Of a DNA stretch of 64,000 nucleotides, positions 26,619 to 35,658 are shown piece after piece (position 1 is the stretch's first letter; each line of letters starts with the position of its first letter). Made by a program: the position numbers and the translations under genes. The notes under the pieces are model-generated. The model did no database searches, was not told where the DNA came from, and saw only the letters and a program-made list of their open reading frames with translations. This stretch comes from Altererythrobacter sp. B11 (GTDB lineage Bacteria; Pseudomonadota; Alphaproteobacteria; Sphingomonadales; Sphingomonadaceae): NCBI RefSeq assembly GCF_003569745.1, contig NZ_AP018498.1:124001-188000 (forward strand), written 5' to 3'.

Positions 26619-27221
26619 CTAGCGCGGCTTCTCCGCCACCATTGCGTCCCAGCTGGCCCAGTCGATCGCGCGGCCCGGATAGGCGACCTTGGCGAAGGGC
26701 CATTCCTTTTTCACCCAGGCCTGCACCCAGTCATACAGCTCGGCGTCGAAGCCGGCGTCATACTCCGCCTTGGTGACCCACAGGCGGACGACGGCGTCAT
26801 AGCCCGGCACCGGACTGGGGGAGACATAGACGCTGCCCCGCTCCCGGCTGCCATCGGGCGTCAGCACGCCATAAGCGAAGGATTTACGCGCCGCGAAACG
26901 CGCCTGTTCGCCCTCCATGTCGCGCATCGCATCGGCATCGTTAAGGCCTTCGCGGGGCCAGTCCGTGCTGCGCGAGAAGGTCTGCTGCAGGTGCGGAATG
27001 GACGACATATAGGCGTCGAAATCCAGCTTCACGAGATCGGGGCCGAGCGGCACGAGCGTGAAGCCGGGGCCTTCGGCGCGCTGCGGAACCGCGAAATCGG
27101 CCGGAACGAAGGGCGCCGGCGCCTGTGTCGCAGCGGGGGCGGCTTCCTGCGCCTGTGCCGGAACGCTCGCCATCGCCAGCAACGCCAGCGCCAGACCCAT
27201 GCTCGCGGTCTTCACATTCAT
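26619..27221 (-). CDS. Secreted protein of unknown function, possible GNAT-like fold
   Basis: 200 residues with a clear signal peptide (MNVKTASMGLALALLAMASVPAQAQ) and an Ala/Pro linker. The mature part has the order GFTLVPLGPDLVKLDFDAYMSS, a WP-containing helix, FAYGVLTPDG, RGSVYVSPSPVPGYDAVVRLWV and a final W-rich helix (KKEWPFAKVAYPGRAIDWASWD). This order of strands and helices recalls a GNAT acetyltransferase fold, but an acetyl-CoA enzyme outside the cytoplasm would be odd and the binding loop is not obvious. Function unknown. Confidence 0.75.
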   Translation of the reverse strand: MNVKTASMGLALALLAMASVPAQAQEAAPAATQAPAPFVPADFAVPQRAEGPGFTLVPLGPDLVKLDFDAYMSSIPHLQQTFSRSTDWPREGLNDADAMRDMEGEQARFAARKSFAYGVLTPDGSRERGSVYVSPSPVPGYDAVVRLWVTKAEYDAGFDAELYDWVQAWVKKEWPFAKVAYPGRAIDWASWDAMVAEKPR

Positions 27222-27337
27222 TCCGTCACCCCCTGAAAGCTGCGGTCAGCCGCGCCCGATCGGGCCGCCCGCCACGCGCCTAACACGAAGGCCGGACGCG
27301 GGGGATGCGTATTCTGGACACCCCGCCGAGGAAGTGC

Positions 27338-29011
27338 CTACTCCGCTGCCACGCGGTGCAGCTTGCGCCCGGCCTCGCCCGCCTCCACGGTGAAGCGCGC
27401 CAGCACGTGATCGGTGTAGCGGGGCTCGTAAATGGTCGACATGGCGATGTAATCCGCCTGCGCCCGCTCCGGCGTGAGCGTCAGCAGGATATAGCCCTTG
27501 GCGCGCTGGTCGCACAGTTCCACTTCGGGATTGGCCGCCGCCAGCAGATCGCCCAGCGGGATTTCCGGCAGGGAATCGCCGATCGACGGGCTGCTGATCG
27601 CGCTGGTGCCGAATTCCACCGCCACCGGGTTGCCCTGCGCATCGGCCAGATTGTTTGCCCAGAAGGCGTGGCTGTCCCCCGCCAGCACCAGCGGCTGCGA
27701 TCCGGCGCGGCGGAAGCCGGCATAGAGCCGCTCGCGCGCGGCGGGATAGCCATCCCAGCTGTCGAGATTGAACGGCAGCCCGGCGCGATAGCCGGCCTGC
27801 GCCGCCATCACCTGCTGCCGCGTCGCCTCCGGCAGGGCGGCGAACATGGCGGCCGCGCGATCCTTGCCGAACAGCTGCTCGACATCCGGGCCGGCGACGC
27901 GCGCCATGACCACCTGATTGCCCAGGATCTGCCAGGGCACGCCGGCTGACACGGATTGCGCCAGCCCCTGTTCCAGCCATTCGCGCTGCGGCGCGCCCAG
28001 CATTTCCCGGTCTTCACGGTTGCGCACCGCCAGCACGCGCCCGATGGCGTCCGCCGTGGGCGTCGCGCCCTTAAAATCGGCCTGCTCGCTGCGCGCCAGA
28101 AGCCGCGTTTCCACCATCATCAGCGTGGCGAGATCGCCGAAGGCGAAGCTGCGGTTGATCGCTTCCCACGGATTGCCTGGTGCGGGATCGCGGATCGGCA
28201 TCCATTCGAAATAGGCCTGCAGCGCCGCCGCCTTGCGCGCCTGCCAATCGCCTTCGGTTTCGGGCTGGTGGTTTTCGGCGCCGTTCACCCAGCTGTCGTT
28301 CGCCGTTTCGTGATCGTCCCACACGCAGATGAAGGCGGCGCGAGCATGGGCCGCCTGCAGCATGGGATCGGTCTTGTACCAGGCATGGCGCCGGCGATAA
28401 TCCGCCAGCGTCACGATCTCATGCTCGGGCTCCAGCCTGCGGCCGATGCGCGCGCCAATTTCCGCGCCATAGCCGTCAGCGCCATATTCATAGATGTAGT
28501 CACCCAGATGGACCACGGCATCCAGCCGCTCCAGCCGGGCGATGGAATCATAGGCGTTGTAATAGCCGCCGAGGAACAGCTGGCAGGTGACCACGGCCAG
28601 CGCCGCATCGGCCGTGCGGCCGCGCGGCAGGGTGCGGAAGCGGCCGATGGGCGACGTGCTGCCGTCGGCCAGGGTGAACCAGTACCAATAGTCCTTTCCC
28701 GCAGTGAGACCGGCGGGTTCCACCTTCACGGTGAAATCGCGCGCGGAGCGGGCTTCCGCCTCGCCGCTCTTCACCGGATCGCCGCCTTCGCTCTCCGCCA
28801 CATGCCAGGTGACCGGGATGGCGCCGGCATGGGCCTCATCGGCCGGGGTTACGCGGGTCCACAGCACGGCCCCGCCGGTGGTGGGATCGCCGCTGGCGAC
28901 GCCGTGCAGGAAGGCGGCCTGTGCCGCCTGCTGCTGGGCATGGAGGCCGGCCACGGGCAGGACTGCGCCCGTGCCGATGACGCCCAATGCGGCGCGGCGA
29001 TTCATCCTCAT
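27338..29011 (-). CDS. phoD: PhoD-family alkaline phosphatase/phosphodiesterase
   Basis: 557 residues. The N-terminal MRMNRRAALGVIGTGAVLPVAG is a Tat signal (RR followed by a hydrophobic stretch). The phosphatase part shows PhoD marks: FLHGVASGDPTTGGAVLWTRV, HLGDYIYEYG, VWDDHETANDSW and AGDSHAFWANNL, which carry the Fe/Ca ligands. It releases phosphate from phosphodiesters and monoesters in the periplasm or outside. It starts two bases after the TonB receptor stop, so the two are one operon. A probable Pho box lies upstream of the receptor. Confidence 0.93.
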   Translation of the reverse strand: MRMNRRAALGVIGTGAVLPVAGLHAQQQAAQAAFLHGVASGDPTTGGAVLWTRVTPADEAHAGAIPVTWHVAESEGGDPVKSGEAEARSARDFTVKVEPAGLTAGKDYWYWFTLADGSTSPIGRFRTLPRGRTADAALAVVTCQLFLGGYYNAYDSIARLERLDAVVHLGDYIYEYGADGYGAEIGARIGRRLEPEHEIVTLADYRRRHAWYKTDPMLQAAHARAAFICVWDDHETANDSWVNGAENHQPETEGDWQARKAAALQAYFEWMPIRDPAPGNPWEAINRSFAFGDLATLMMVETRLLARSEQADFKGATPTADAIGRVLAVRNREDREMLGAPQREWLEQGLAQSVSAGVPWQILGNQVVMARVAGPDVEQLFGKDRAAAMFAALPEATRQQVMAAQAGYRAGLPFNLDSWDGYPAARERLYAGFRRAGSQPLVLAGDSHAFWANNLADAQGNPVAVEFGTSAISSPSIGDSLPEIPLGDLLAAANPEVELCDQRAKGYILLTLTPERAQADYIAMSTIYEPRYTDHVLARFTVEAGEAGRKLHRVAAE

Positions 29012-29013
29012 GA

Positions 29014-31542
29014 CTACCCTCCGAAGCGGAAGCTGGCGGAAATGCCGTAGAAACGCGGGGCGCCGGCGATGAAGGTGGGCAGGCCCAGACTGTCCCCCGT
29101 GTTGCCCGCGTCCATGATGTATTCCTGGTCGAACAGGTTCTCCACGAAGGCCTCCACCCGCCAGGCCGCATCCGGCGCGGCATAGCCCAGCCGCGCGTTC
29201 ACCAGCGCGTAGCCACCCTGGAACTCGTCGACGATATTGTCCGCCACCAGCGCGGCCGGGGGCTGCTGCAGATCGCTGCGATCGTTGTCGTCATCGAAGA
29301 AGACCTTCGATTGCCAGGTGAGCGTGGGAGAGAATTCCACCCGGCCGGCACCTGCCGGAACGCCCAGTATCGCGCCCAGCGAGGCGCTGTGATCGGGCGA
29401 GAGGCGGAAGCGATTGCCGTCGCGCACGCCTGTGGTGAAGCGGCTGTGGTTGTAGGCATAGGTGCCGAACAGGCTGACGATGTCGCTGGGCGCCCAGCGG
29501 ATCTGGCCTTCGAAGCCATAGCTTTCGGCCTTGCCGGCGTTGGTGACGACAAATTGCGTGCCCTGCTGCTCCGTCGTCTGGAAATTGTCGTACTGATAGA
29601 AGAACGCCGCGCCGTCGAGGAACAGCGTGCGATCGGCCAGCGCCGTCTTGGCGCCGAGTTCGAAACTGTCCACCGTCTCCGAAGGCAGCAGGTCGAAGTC
29701 GGTGGCCGCGAAGGGAACGCCAGGGGCACTGGCGGCCAGCACCTGCGGACGGCGTCCGCGCGAATAGGTGGCATAGATGCTGGCGTCGGCGCTGGGGATG
29801 TAGCGCGCGGTGAGGCGCCAGGAGAACCCGCCGTTGTCATTCTCCGCAATGTCCGCATCGCCGTTGTTGGCCGTGGGCTGCGTGCCGAGGCCGAAGAGCG
29901 GGACGGGGAACAGGACGGAGGGCGGAATGCTCGCCGCGCCCGGCGTCGCGAGCGCGGTAAGCAGAGCCGTGGGATCGCCGCCCGCTGCCGCAATGCTCTG
30001 CGCCGCGATCACGCCGCCGAGGATCGACCGACCGTTGAGCACGGCCGAGCTGTAGCTGCTGCGCTTGTCGTCATGGCTGTAGCGCACGCCGCCGCCGATC
30101 TCGAACCGGTCGGACAGGCGATAGGTCACGTCGCCGAACAGGTCGAAGGCGGTGGTGCGCGAACCGTTGGTGGACGTTTCCAGATGGCCCGTCTTCATAT
30201 TGGCGGCGATGCCCGCGGCCAGCGGCGCGGGCAGGCCGAAGGCGCGCTGCAGGATGCCGCTGGTGAGCGCGGCATTGTCGATCACACTGATGGGGGCGGG
30301 CGTATCGGCCGGCCGGCCGGGCAACACGCCGCCGCCATTCAGCGCCCCGGCCAGCGTGGCCAGCGCCGCACGCTCGTCGAACTGAGCAGGGCTACGCTGT
30401 TCGCCCTTCTCCCAGAAATAGCTGGCGCCCACGAAGGCCGACAGCGGGCCATCCTCGAAGCTCAGCCGCAGTTCCTGGCTGAACTGCTTGCCCCAGGCGT
30501 CCTCTGCCGCGGTGAGCACCGGCAGCGAGATGCCATCCGCATCGAAGATCTCCAGCGCATCGAACCGGCGGAAGGCGGTGATGGAATTGAGGGTGACGCG
30601 ATCGCTGAGCTCGTAGCCCGCAAGCGCGGTGATGCCCCACACCTCGCGATCAAGTCCCAGCTCGCTGCCATCGGGGAAGTCGGCCGCCGCGGCCAGCGCC
30701 GCGCCGCTGTTGCGCCCGCGGTCCCCCAGCACCTCGCCGGTCGTCGGATCGGTGGGATTGAAGGCGATGGACTTGAAGGCGGTGCCGGCCGGCTCGTCCT
30801 TCTGGTAGTTACCGATCAGGTCGAAGGTCAGCGCGCCCGTTTCGGCATGCAGCGATCCGCGCACCGCGCTCGTATCGGCGGAGTTGAAATCCTCCCCGCC
30901 CAGCAGGTTCTCCACATAGCCGTCGCGCTGCCGCACGCGCCCCGCGATGCGCAGGGCCACGTCGTCACCCAGCGGGGCGTTGGCCATGCCTTCGATGCTC
31001 CAGGCATCGTAATTGCCATAGGAGCCCTTGGCGAAGACTTCGGCCACGCCCAGTTCGGCCTTGTTCTGGATGATGTTGACGGCACCGATCAGGGCGCCGC
31101 GGCCATAGAGCGTCGATTGCGGCCCTTTGGCCACCTCCACCCGCTCGACATCGAACAGCTCCACATAGGAGCCGCGCGACTTGGAGATGGAGACGCCATC
31201 CTGATAGACCGACACGCGCGGCTCGGTCGTCGCCTCGCCGCTGTCGGAGGTGATGCCGCGCATCACGAAGCCGGGATTGTTGGGCGACTGGTTCTGCACC
31301 TCGAAGCCGGGGGTGAAGCGCGAAAGATCGTCAAACTCGTCGATGCCGAAGCGATCGAGTTCCTCCGCGCTCAGCACGCTCAGCGTCATCGGTACGTCGA
31401 TCGGATCCTGCTCGCGCAATTGCGCCGTCACGGTGATCGTGTTCTCGCCCGGCGCCTCCTCCGCGCTTTCGGCGCGGGCGGCGGATGCTGCAGCAAGCGA
31501 GGCGAGGCTGGCAGCGGCCAGCGTACAGGTTCGAAATCTCAT
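29014..31542 (-). CDS. TonB-dependent receptor, phosphate-linked
   Basis: 842 residues: signal peptide (to about ARAESAEE), plug domain (TVTAQLREQDPIDVPMTLSVLSAEEL; VERVEVAKGPQSTLYGRGALIGAVNII) and a 22-strand barrel ending in FYGISASFRFGG. AAGGTAG lies eight bases before the ATG. Co-transcription with phoD suggests that it imports an organic phosphate ester or the product of PhoD across the outer membrane (inference). Confidence 0.93.
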   Translation of the reverse strand: MRFRTCTLAAASLASLAAASAARAESAEEAPGENTITVTAQLREQDPIDVPMTLSVLSAEELDRFGIDEFDDLSRFTPGFEVQNQSPNNPGFVMRGITSDSGEATTEPRVSVYQDGVSISKSRGSYVELFDVERVEVAKGPQSTLYGRGALIGAVNIIQNKAELGVAEVFAKGSYGNYDAWSIEGMANAPLGDDVALRIAGRVRQRDGYVENLLGGEDFNSADTSAVRGSLHAETGALTFDLIGNYQKDEPAGTAFKSIAFNPTDPTTGEVLGDRGRNSGAALAAAADFPDGSELGLDREVWGITALAGYELSDRVTLNSITAFRRFDALEIFDADGISLPVLTAAEDAWGKQFSQELRLSFEDGPLSAFVGASYFWEKGEQRSPAQFDERAALATLAGALNGGGVLPGRPADTPAPISVIDNAALTSGILQRAFGLPAPLAAGIAANMKTGHLETSTNGSRTTAFDLFGDVTYRLSDRFEIGGGVRYSHDDKRSSYSSAVLNGRSILGGVIAAQSIAAAGGDPTALLTALATPGAASIPPSVLFPVPLFGLGTQPTANNGDADIAENDNGGFSWRLTARYIPSADASIYATYSRGRRPQVLAASAPGVPFAATDFDLLPSETVDSFELGAKTALADRTLFLDGAAFFYQYDNFQTTEQQGTQFVVTNAGKAESYGFEGQIRWAPSDIVSLFGTYAYNHSRFTTGVRDGNRFRLSPDHSASLGAILGVPAGAGRVEFSPTLTWQSKVFFDDDNDRSDLQQPPAALVADNIVDEFQGGYALVNARLGYAAPDAAWRVEAFVENLFDQEYIMDAGNTGDSLGLPTFIAGAPRFYGISASFRFGG

Positions 31543-31579
31543 GAGAACTACCTTTCTTCGCGGCGGTTAGAACCGATGC

Positions 31580-31597
31580 GTTAAAGGCGGATGACAG
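31580..31597 (-). promoter_or_regulatory. Probable Pho box
   Basis: On the minus strand the sequence is CTGTCAT-CCGC-CTTTAAC. The first half matches the PhoB box CTGTCAT exactly, and the second matches at four of seven positions with the proper four-base gap. It lies 38-55 bases upstream of the receptor start, in line with PhoB control of the receptor-phoD operon. Confidence 0.55.
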
Positions 31598-31625
31598 CGC
31601 AATGCCCCGCGAAGCACAGGCTTAC

Positions 31626-31639
31626 GTTGACGTATCAAC
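31626..31639. promoter_or_regulatory. Dyad before the MFS operon
   Basis: GTTGACGTATCAAC has perfect five-base arms (GTTGA/TCAAC). It is 72-85 bases before the MFS start. Its size and TTGA...TCAA pattern fit a MarR-type operator, and a MarR gene lies at the end of that operon. Confidence 0.45.
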
Positions 31640-31710
31640 ATGCCTGCGGCATCGTCCCTGCAAGGCCCCCGCAAAGAGGGTGAACCGCGATTGAATCGCA
31701 TGGAGGGAGA

Positions 31711-33102
31711 GTGGCAGTGGCGCGACAGGATCAGGATCTGCTGTCCCCGCGATACCGGCGGATGTTCGTGCTGGTGGTGTCGCTCATCGCGGTGTTCAAT
31801 TTCGCCGATCGCGCTGTGTTCGCCGCGCTTGCGCAGCAGATCAAGGTCGACCTTGGCCTGACGGACCTCGACCTCGGCATCCTGCAGGGGCTAGCCTTCG
31901 CCTTCCTCTACGCCCTGCTCGGCCTGCCCATCGGCCGCCTGGCGGAGCGCACATCGCGGGTGAAGATCCTGGCGGTGGCAATCACCGTCTGGTCGGTGGC
32001 CACCATGGCCTGCGGGGTTGCCGGCGGCTTCCTGCACCTGCTGCTGTGCCGGGTGGCGGTGGGTGTAGGGGAGTCGGGCGCGCAGCCGGCCACGGCATCG
32101 CTGGTGGGCGATCACTTTCCGCGGGACCGGCGCGCCTCGATCATGGGGGTGATCATGCTGGGTTCGCCCATCGGCACCTTCCTGGGTGCGGCGGTGGGCA
32201 GCTGGATCGCCGGCATCTGGGGCTGGCGCGCCGCCTTCGTCGCGCTCGGCCTGCCGGGCGTGCTGGTGGGCGTGCTGATCGTCCTGCTGCTGCGTGAGCC
32301 GCCGCGCGGGCTGGTGGACCGGCTGCCGCCGTCCCCCAAGCCGGCGCCGGACTTCAAGGCCTTCCTGAAAGTGGTCTTGCGGAAGAAGAGCCTGCTGTTC
32401 GTCATCCTGGGCGGCTCTCTGGCGGGCTTCGGCATGACCTCGATCTCGCAGTTCCTCGCGATCTTCCTGATCCGCATGTATGATCTGCCGGTCGCCTTCG
32501 GGGGCACGCTTTACGGCGTTATATCCGGCGTATCGCTGGGCACGGGGCTGCTGGTGGGATCCTTCGGCACGGACTGGCTTGCCCGCCAGCGCGACGAACG
32601 CTGGCCCGCCTGGGGTGCCGCCGCCGGCCTGGTGATCGCGCCGCCGCTGTACTGGATCGCCTTCAGCACGGAATCGCTCGTCCTCGGCACGATCCTGCTG
32701 ATCGTCGCCGGATCCTCGCTGCTGCTCTATTACGGGCCGACGCAGGGCCTGATCCAGAACATGCTGGAGCCGCGCATGCGCGCCACCGGCATTGCGCTGT
32801 TCAGCATCCTCTACACCATCTTCGGCTATGGCCTCGGCCCCACCTTCGTTGGCTGGCTGAGCGACCGCTATGCCGCCGGCGACTATGCCGGGCCGGGCGA
32901 CTATCTGGCGCAATGCCATGATACGAAAGCGGCGCTGGCCCGCGCCGCGGGCGGCACGGATTATTGCGCGCTGGCGGCCAGCCACGGCGTGCAGGCGGCG
33001 CTGATGACTTCGGTCAGCGTGTTCTTCGTCGCCGCGCTGTGCTTCCTCATCGCCTCGCGCACGCTGCGCGAGCATTATTACGTTTCCGGCGAGGAGGCAT
33101 GA
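31711..33102 (+). CDS. MFS transporter, spinster-like
   Basis: 463 residues with twelve predicted membrane helices. The start resembles the spinster-like MFS group (LVVSLIAVFNFADRAVFAALAQQIKVDLGLTDLDLGILQGLAF). The loop 2-3 motif is GRLAERTSRVK, and GVGESGAQPA is in helix 4. The start is GTG with GGAGGGA upstream; a second GTG six bases on is also possible. Its stop overlaps the next gene (ATGA). The substrate is unknown; the linked small SnoaL-like proteins hint at uptake of a small organic compound. Confidence 0.88.
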   Translation: MAVARQDQDLLSPRYRRMFVLVVSLIAVFNFADRAVFAALAQQIKVDLGLTDLDLGILQGLAFAFLYALLGLPIGRLAERTSRVKILAVAITVWSVATMACGVAGGFLHLLLCRVAVGVGESGAQPATASLVGDHFPRDRRASIMGVIMLGSPIGTFLGAAVGSWIAGIWGWRAAFVALGLPGVLVGVLIVLLLREPPRGLVDRLPPSPKPAPDFKAFLKVVLRKKSLLFVILGGSLAGFGMTSISQFLAIFLIRMYDLPVAFGGTLYGVISGVSLGTGLLVGSFGTDWLARQRDERWPAWGAAAGLVIAPPLYWIAFSTESLVLGTILLIVAGSSLLLYYGPTQGLIQNMLEPRMRATGIALFSILYTIFGYGLGPTFVGWLSDRYAAGDYAGPGDYLAQCHDTKAALARAAGGTDYCALAASHGVQAALMTSVSVFFVAALCFLIASRTLREHYYVSGEEA

Positions 33103-33509
33103 GCGAGGGCAGCTTCCGATCCTGGTTCGAGACCTATCTCGCCGCTTTCAACGCCGGGGATTTCCCCCGTTTCGGCGCTTACTATGCCGATGATGTGGTC
33201 TTTCACGGGCAGGCGGCGCAGGTCACCGGGCGGGAGGCGGTGCTCGATTTCTACCGCGTGGTCCGCGACTATCTCGAAGAGACGGTGGAGGTGCTGATCT
33301 TCGTCGGTGCGCCCGATCGCCGCGGCTTGATCGCGGAATTGCGCACGACATTGGTGGCCGTGCGGGACTGGCCCGAGATGCCCACGGGCGCCATGCGCAA
33401 GGGCGACTGCCGCCAGAGCATCAATTTCATTTCCTATCGCATCGCGGACGATCGCTTCACGAGCATTCGCACGGCGAATTACGCCCGCTTCAACGGGCGC
33501 CAGCCATGA
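33099..33509 (+). CDS. SnoaL-like (NTF2-fold) protein A
   Basis: 136 residues with the NTF2/SnoaL pattern: WFETYLAAFNAGDFPRFGAYYADDVVFHG, TGREAVLDFYRVV and a terminal sheet. Such folds include cyclases, isomerases, hydratases and ligand-binding subunits. The ATG at 33099 lies in the four-base overlap with the MFS stop and has GAGGAGG upstream, so the longer open frame is not used. It is likely translated together with the MFS gene and the next SnoaL gene. Confidence 0.8.
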   Translation: MSEGSFRSWFETYLAAFNAGDFPRFGAYYADDVVFHGQAAQVTGREAVLDFYRVVRDYLEETVEVLIFVGAPDRRGLIAELRTTLVAVRDWPEMPTGAMRKGDCRQSINFISYRIADDRFTSIRTANYARFNGRQP

Positions 33510-33913
33510 CGCCCGAAAGCCGCTTTCGCGCCTATATCGACGCCTTCAACGCCGGGGACTGGCAAAAGCTGGTCACCTTCTACGCCCCCGACGTGCAATT
33601 GGTGATCGGCAACGGGACGGAGCTGATCGGCCGTGAGGCAATCGTGGCCTTCTACACCCGCGTGCGCGCGCAGGCCCGCCGTACGATCGAAATCGTGGAC
33701 TGCTTCCACGAGGGCGGCATTCTGGCGGCGGAGCTGGAATCCGAATTCGTGGTGCTGGCGGATCTCGACGATTTCCTGGGCCGCCCGGTGCGGCAGGGGG
33801 ATCGGCATTATGTGAACAGCCTGGTGTTGTACGAATATGACGGTGCCGTGTTCACCCGCATCCGCGCCGCCACGATCACCCGCGAGTTCCGCCCGGCGGC
33901 CATCCACCGGTGA
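33506..33913 (+). CDS. SnoaL-like (NTF2-fold) protein B
   Basis: 135 residues, a paralogue of the preceding protein: FRAYIDAFNAGDWQKLVTFYAPDVQLVIGNG and IGREAIVAFYTRV align with it. It overlaps the preceding gene by four bases. The tandem pair may form a heteromer, since NTF2-fold proteins commonly dimerise. The reaction is unknown. Confidence 0.8.
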   Translation: MTPESRFRAYIDAFNAGDWQKLVTFYAPDVQLVIGNGTELIGREAIVAFYTRVRAQARRTIEIVDCFHEGGILAAELESEFVVLADLDDFLGRPVRQGDRHYVNSLVLYEYDGAVFTRIRAATITREFRPAAIHR

Positions 33914-33992
33914 TCCCGCCGCCGGAACCCGGCGCTTCTTCGATGCAGTGGCTCTTGCATTCGGCACACGCAATTGGCAGCGATCCGCCACG

Positions 33993-34454
33993 ATGAAGCT
34001 CCCGGCGATGTGGAACCTGTTTGGCGACGATCACGTCCCGTATCAGCTGCTGCTGCTGGCCAAGCTGATCGATCGCCATTCGGCGCGGCAATTGCAGGCG
34101 GAGCATGGCCTTTCGCTGGCAGAGTGGCGGGTGCTGGCCTTCATCGGCTCCTCCGGCCCGGCCAGCGCGAGCGAGATAGGCACCGCGGGGGAGATCGACC
34201 GGGCGGAAATCAGCCGCGCCGTATCGAAGCTGCTGGAGGCGGGCCTCGTCCAGCGCCACCCATGCGAGTCCAATCGCCGCCGCCTGATCATCAGCGTGAC
34301 GCCTGCCGGGCAGGCGAAGTTCGAACAGGTCCGGGCGGATCGGCGAAAGTTCTTCGCAGAGATCACCGCATCGCTGTCGCAACAGGATCGCGCGCGGCTT
34401 TCGGGCGACCTGGAGGTGATGGCGCGCAACATCCTGGGCGCAGAAGGGGCGTAG
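33993..34454 (+). CDS. MarR-family transcriptional regulator
   Basis: 153 residues. Winged helix of the MarR type: GLSLAEWRVLAFIGSSGPASASEIG, recognition helix DRAEISRAVSKLLEAGLVQRH and wing SNRRRLIISVTPAGQ. The ATG at 33993 was chosen because the family homology begins there; the open frame extends upstream through the SnoaL gene. It is last in the MFS-SnoaL-SnoaL unit and probably regulates it through the dyad at 31626. Confidence 0.85.
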   Translation: MKLPAMWNLFGDDHVPYQLLLLAKLIDRHSARQLQAEHGLSLAEWRVLAFIGSSGPASASEIGTAGEIDRAEISRAVSKLLEAGLVQRHPCESNRRRLIISVTPAGQAKFEQVRADRRKFFAEITASLSQQDRARLSGDLEVMARNILGAEGA

Positions 34455-34467
34455 CGGCGCCCCTGCC

Positions 34468-34499
34468 CGCCCCCTCGCCCCGTCTGTGGAGAGGGGGCG
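34468..34499 (+). terminator. Hairpin after marR
   Basis: CGCCCCCTC and GAGGGGGCG form a nine-base perfect stem around a 14-base loop, 14 bases after the marR stop. GATTT follows within several bases, so it is a plausible but not textbook terminator. Confidence 0.45.
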
Positions 34500-34605
34500 C
34501 GGCGCGATTTCCCTAGGAGCCATGATGATGTTCGGCTTTATGCATGGCTTGCATTGGCAGGGGAAAGCGGGCGACGCAGCGCCCGCGAACACGCGGGAGT
34601 AGCGA

Positions 34606-35586
34606 GTGCCGACCATTCTTGATGTCGCGCGACATGCCGGCGTATCGATGAAGACCGTCTCGCGCGTGCTCAATCAGGAAGCCCATGTGCGCCCTGCGCT
34701 GCAGGCCAAGGTCAAGGAGGCCGTGGAGGCGCTTGGCTATCGCCCCAATCTCGCGGCGCGCCAGCTGGCCGGGCAGAGATCCTTCATCATCGCCTATCCC
34801 TTCAACAATCCCAGCCCCGCCTACATCACCGAAGTGCTGATGGGCGCAGCGCGCGCCTGCCGCGACAAAGGCTATCACCTCGTGTCGGAGCCGATCGACC
34901 TTGGCGAAGAGGCGCTGGAGATGATCGAGCGGCTGGTCCGGACGCTCCGGCCCGACGGAATGATCCTGACGCCGCCCCTGTGCGACATGGCCCGCGTGGT
35001 GGAGCATGTGGAGCGGCTGAAGGTGCCGCTGGTGCGCATCGCGGGCGGGCTCGACCTCTACGGGGAAGCCATCCAGATGGATGATCGCGCCATTTCCCGC
35101 GAGATGGTGGCGCATCTGGTGCAGCAGGGCCACCGGCGGATCGGCTTTGTGCTGCCGCATCCCGATCATGCCATGGCCCAGTCGCGCTATCGGGGCTATC
35201 TCGATGGACTGGGAGATGCGGGCATCGCGCCGGAGGAGAGCCTGATCCGCCCCGGACGGTTCGATGTTGAGTCGGGCGCCGAGGCCGCCCATGCCCTGCT
35301 CGACCTGCCGCAGCCCCCCACAGCGATCTTCGCCGCCAATGACTACATGGCGCTTGGCGCGATGCGGGTGGCGCATTCCCGCGGCCTCGCGATACCGGGC
35401 GACGTCGCCATCGCCGGGTTCGACGATTCCTCCGGCAGCCGCCTTGCCTTCCCCGCCCTGACGACCGTGCGCCAGCCGGTGCGAGCGCTGGGCGAAACCG
35501 CGGCGGCCATGCTGCTGGGCGAGAAGGTGGATCTCTCGCAGCTGCGGCATGAACTGCTGATCCGCCCGTCCACGGCGATTTGTTGA
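34606..35586 (+). CDS. LacI-family transcriptional regulator
   Basis: 326 residues. An N-terminal helix-turn-helix with hinge ([21 protein letters not shown]...[17 protein letters not shown]) is followed by a periplasmic-binding-protein-like sensor domain ([38 protein letters not shown]). The start is GTG with GGGAG upstream. A sugar transporter gene follows at 35659, and an operator with perfect LacI layout overlaps the end of this gene, so it most likely represses the transporter until a sugar binds. Confidence 0.92.
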   Translation: MPTILDVARHAGVSMKTVSRVLNQEAHVRPALQAKVKEAVEALGYRPNLAARQLAGQRSFIIAYPFNNPSPAYITEVLMGAARACRDKGYHLVSEPIDLGEEALEMIERLVRTLRPDGMILTPPLCDMARVVEHVERLKVPLVRIAGGLDLYGEAIQMDDRAISREMVAHLVQQGHRRIGFVLPHPDHAMAQSRYRGYLDGLGDAGIAPEESLIRPGRFDVESGAEAAHALLDLPQPPTAIFAANDYMALGAMRVAHSRGLAIPGDVAIAGFDDSSGSRLAFPALTTVRQPVRALGETAAAMLLGEKVDLSQLRHELLIRPSTAIC

Positions 35587-35597
35587 CAGCGTTGGCA
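35584..35597. promoter_or_regulatory. LacI-type operator over the transporter promoter
   Basis: TGACAGCGTTGGCA fits the LacI-family palindrome TGnCAnCGnTGnCA with the central CG. It overlaps a perfect -35 box TTGACA (35583-35588), which itself overlaps the lacI stop codon. A -10-like ATATAC lies about 18 bases further on. Binding would block the promoter of the transporter at 35659. Confidence 0.7.
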
Positions 35598-35658
35598 CCC
35601 GGCGGGATATACCATTGCCGCAGCCGCATTTCACGGCGCCTGGGGAGGGGACGAGAGG

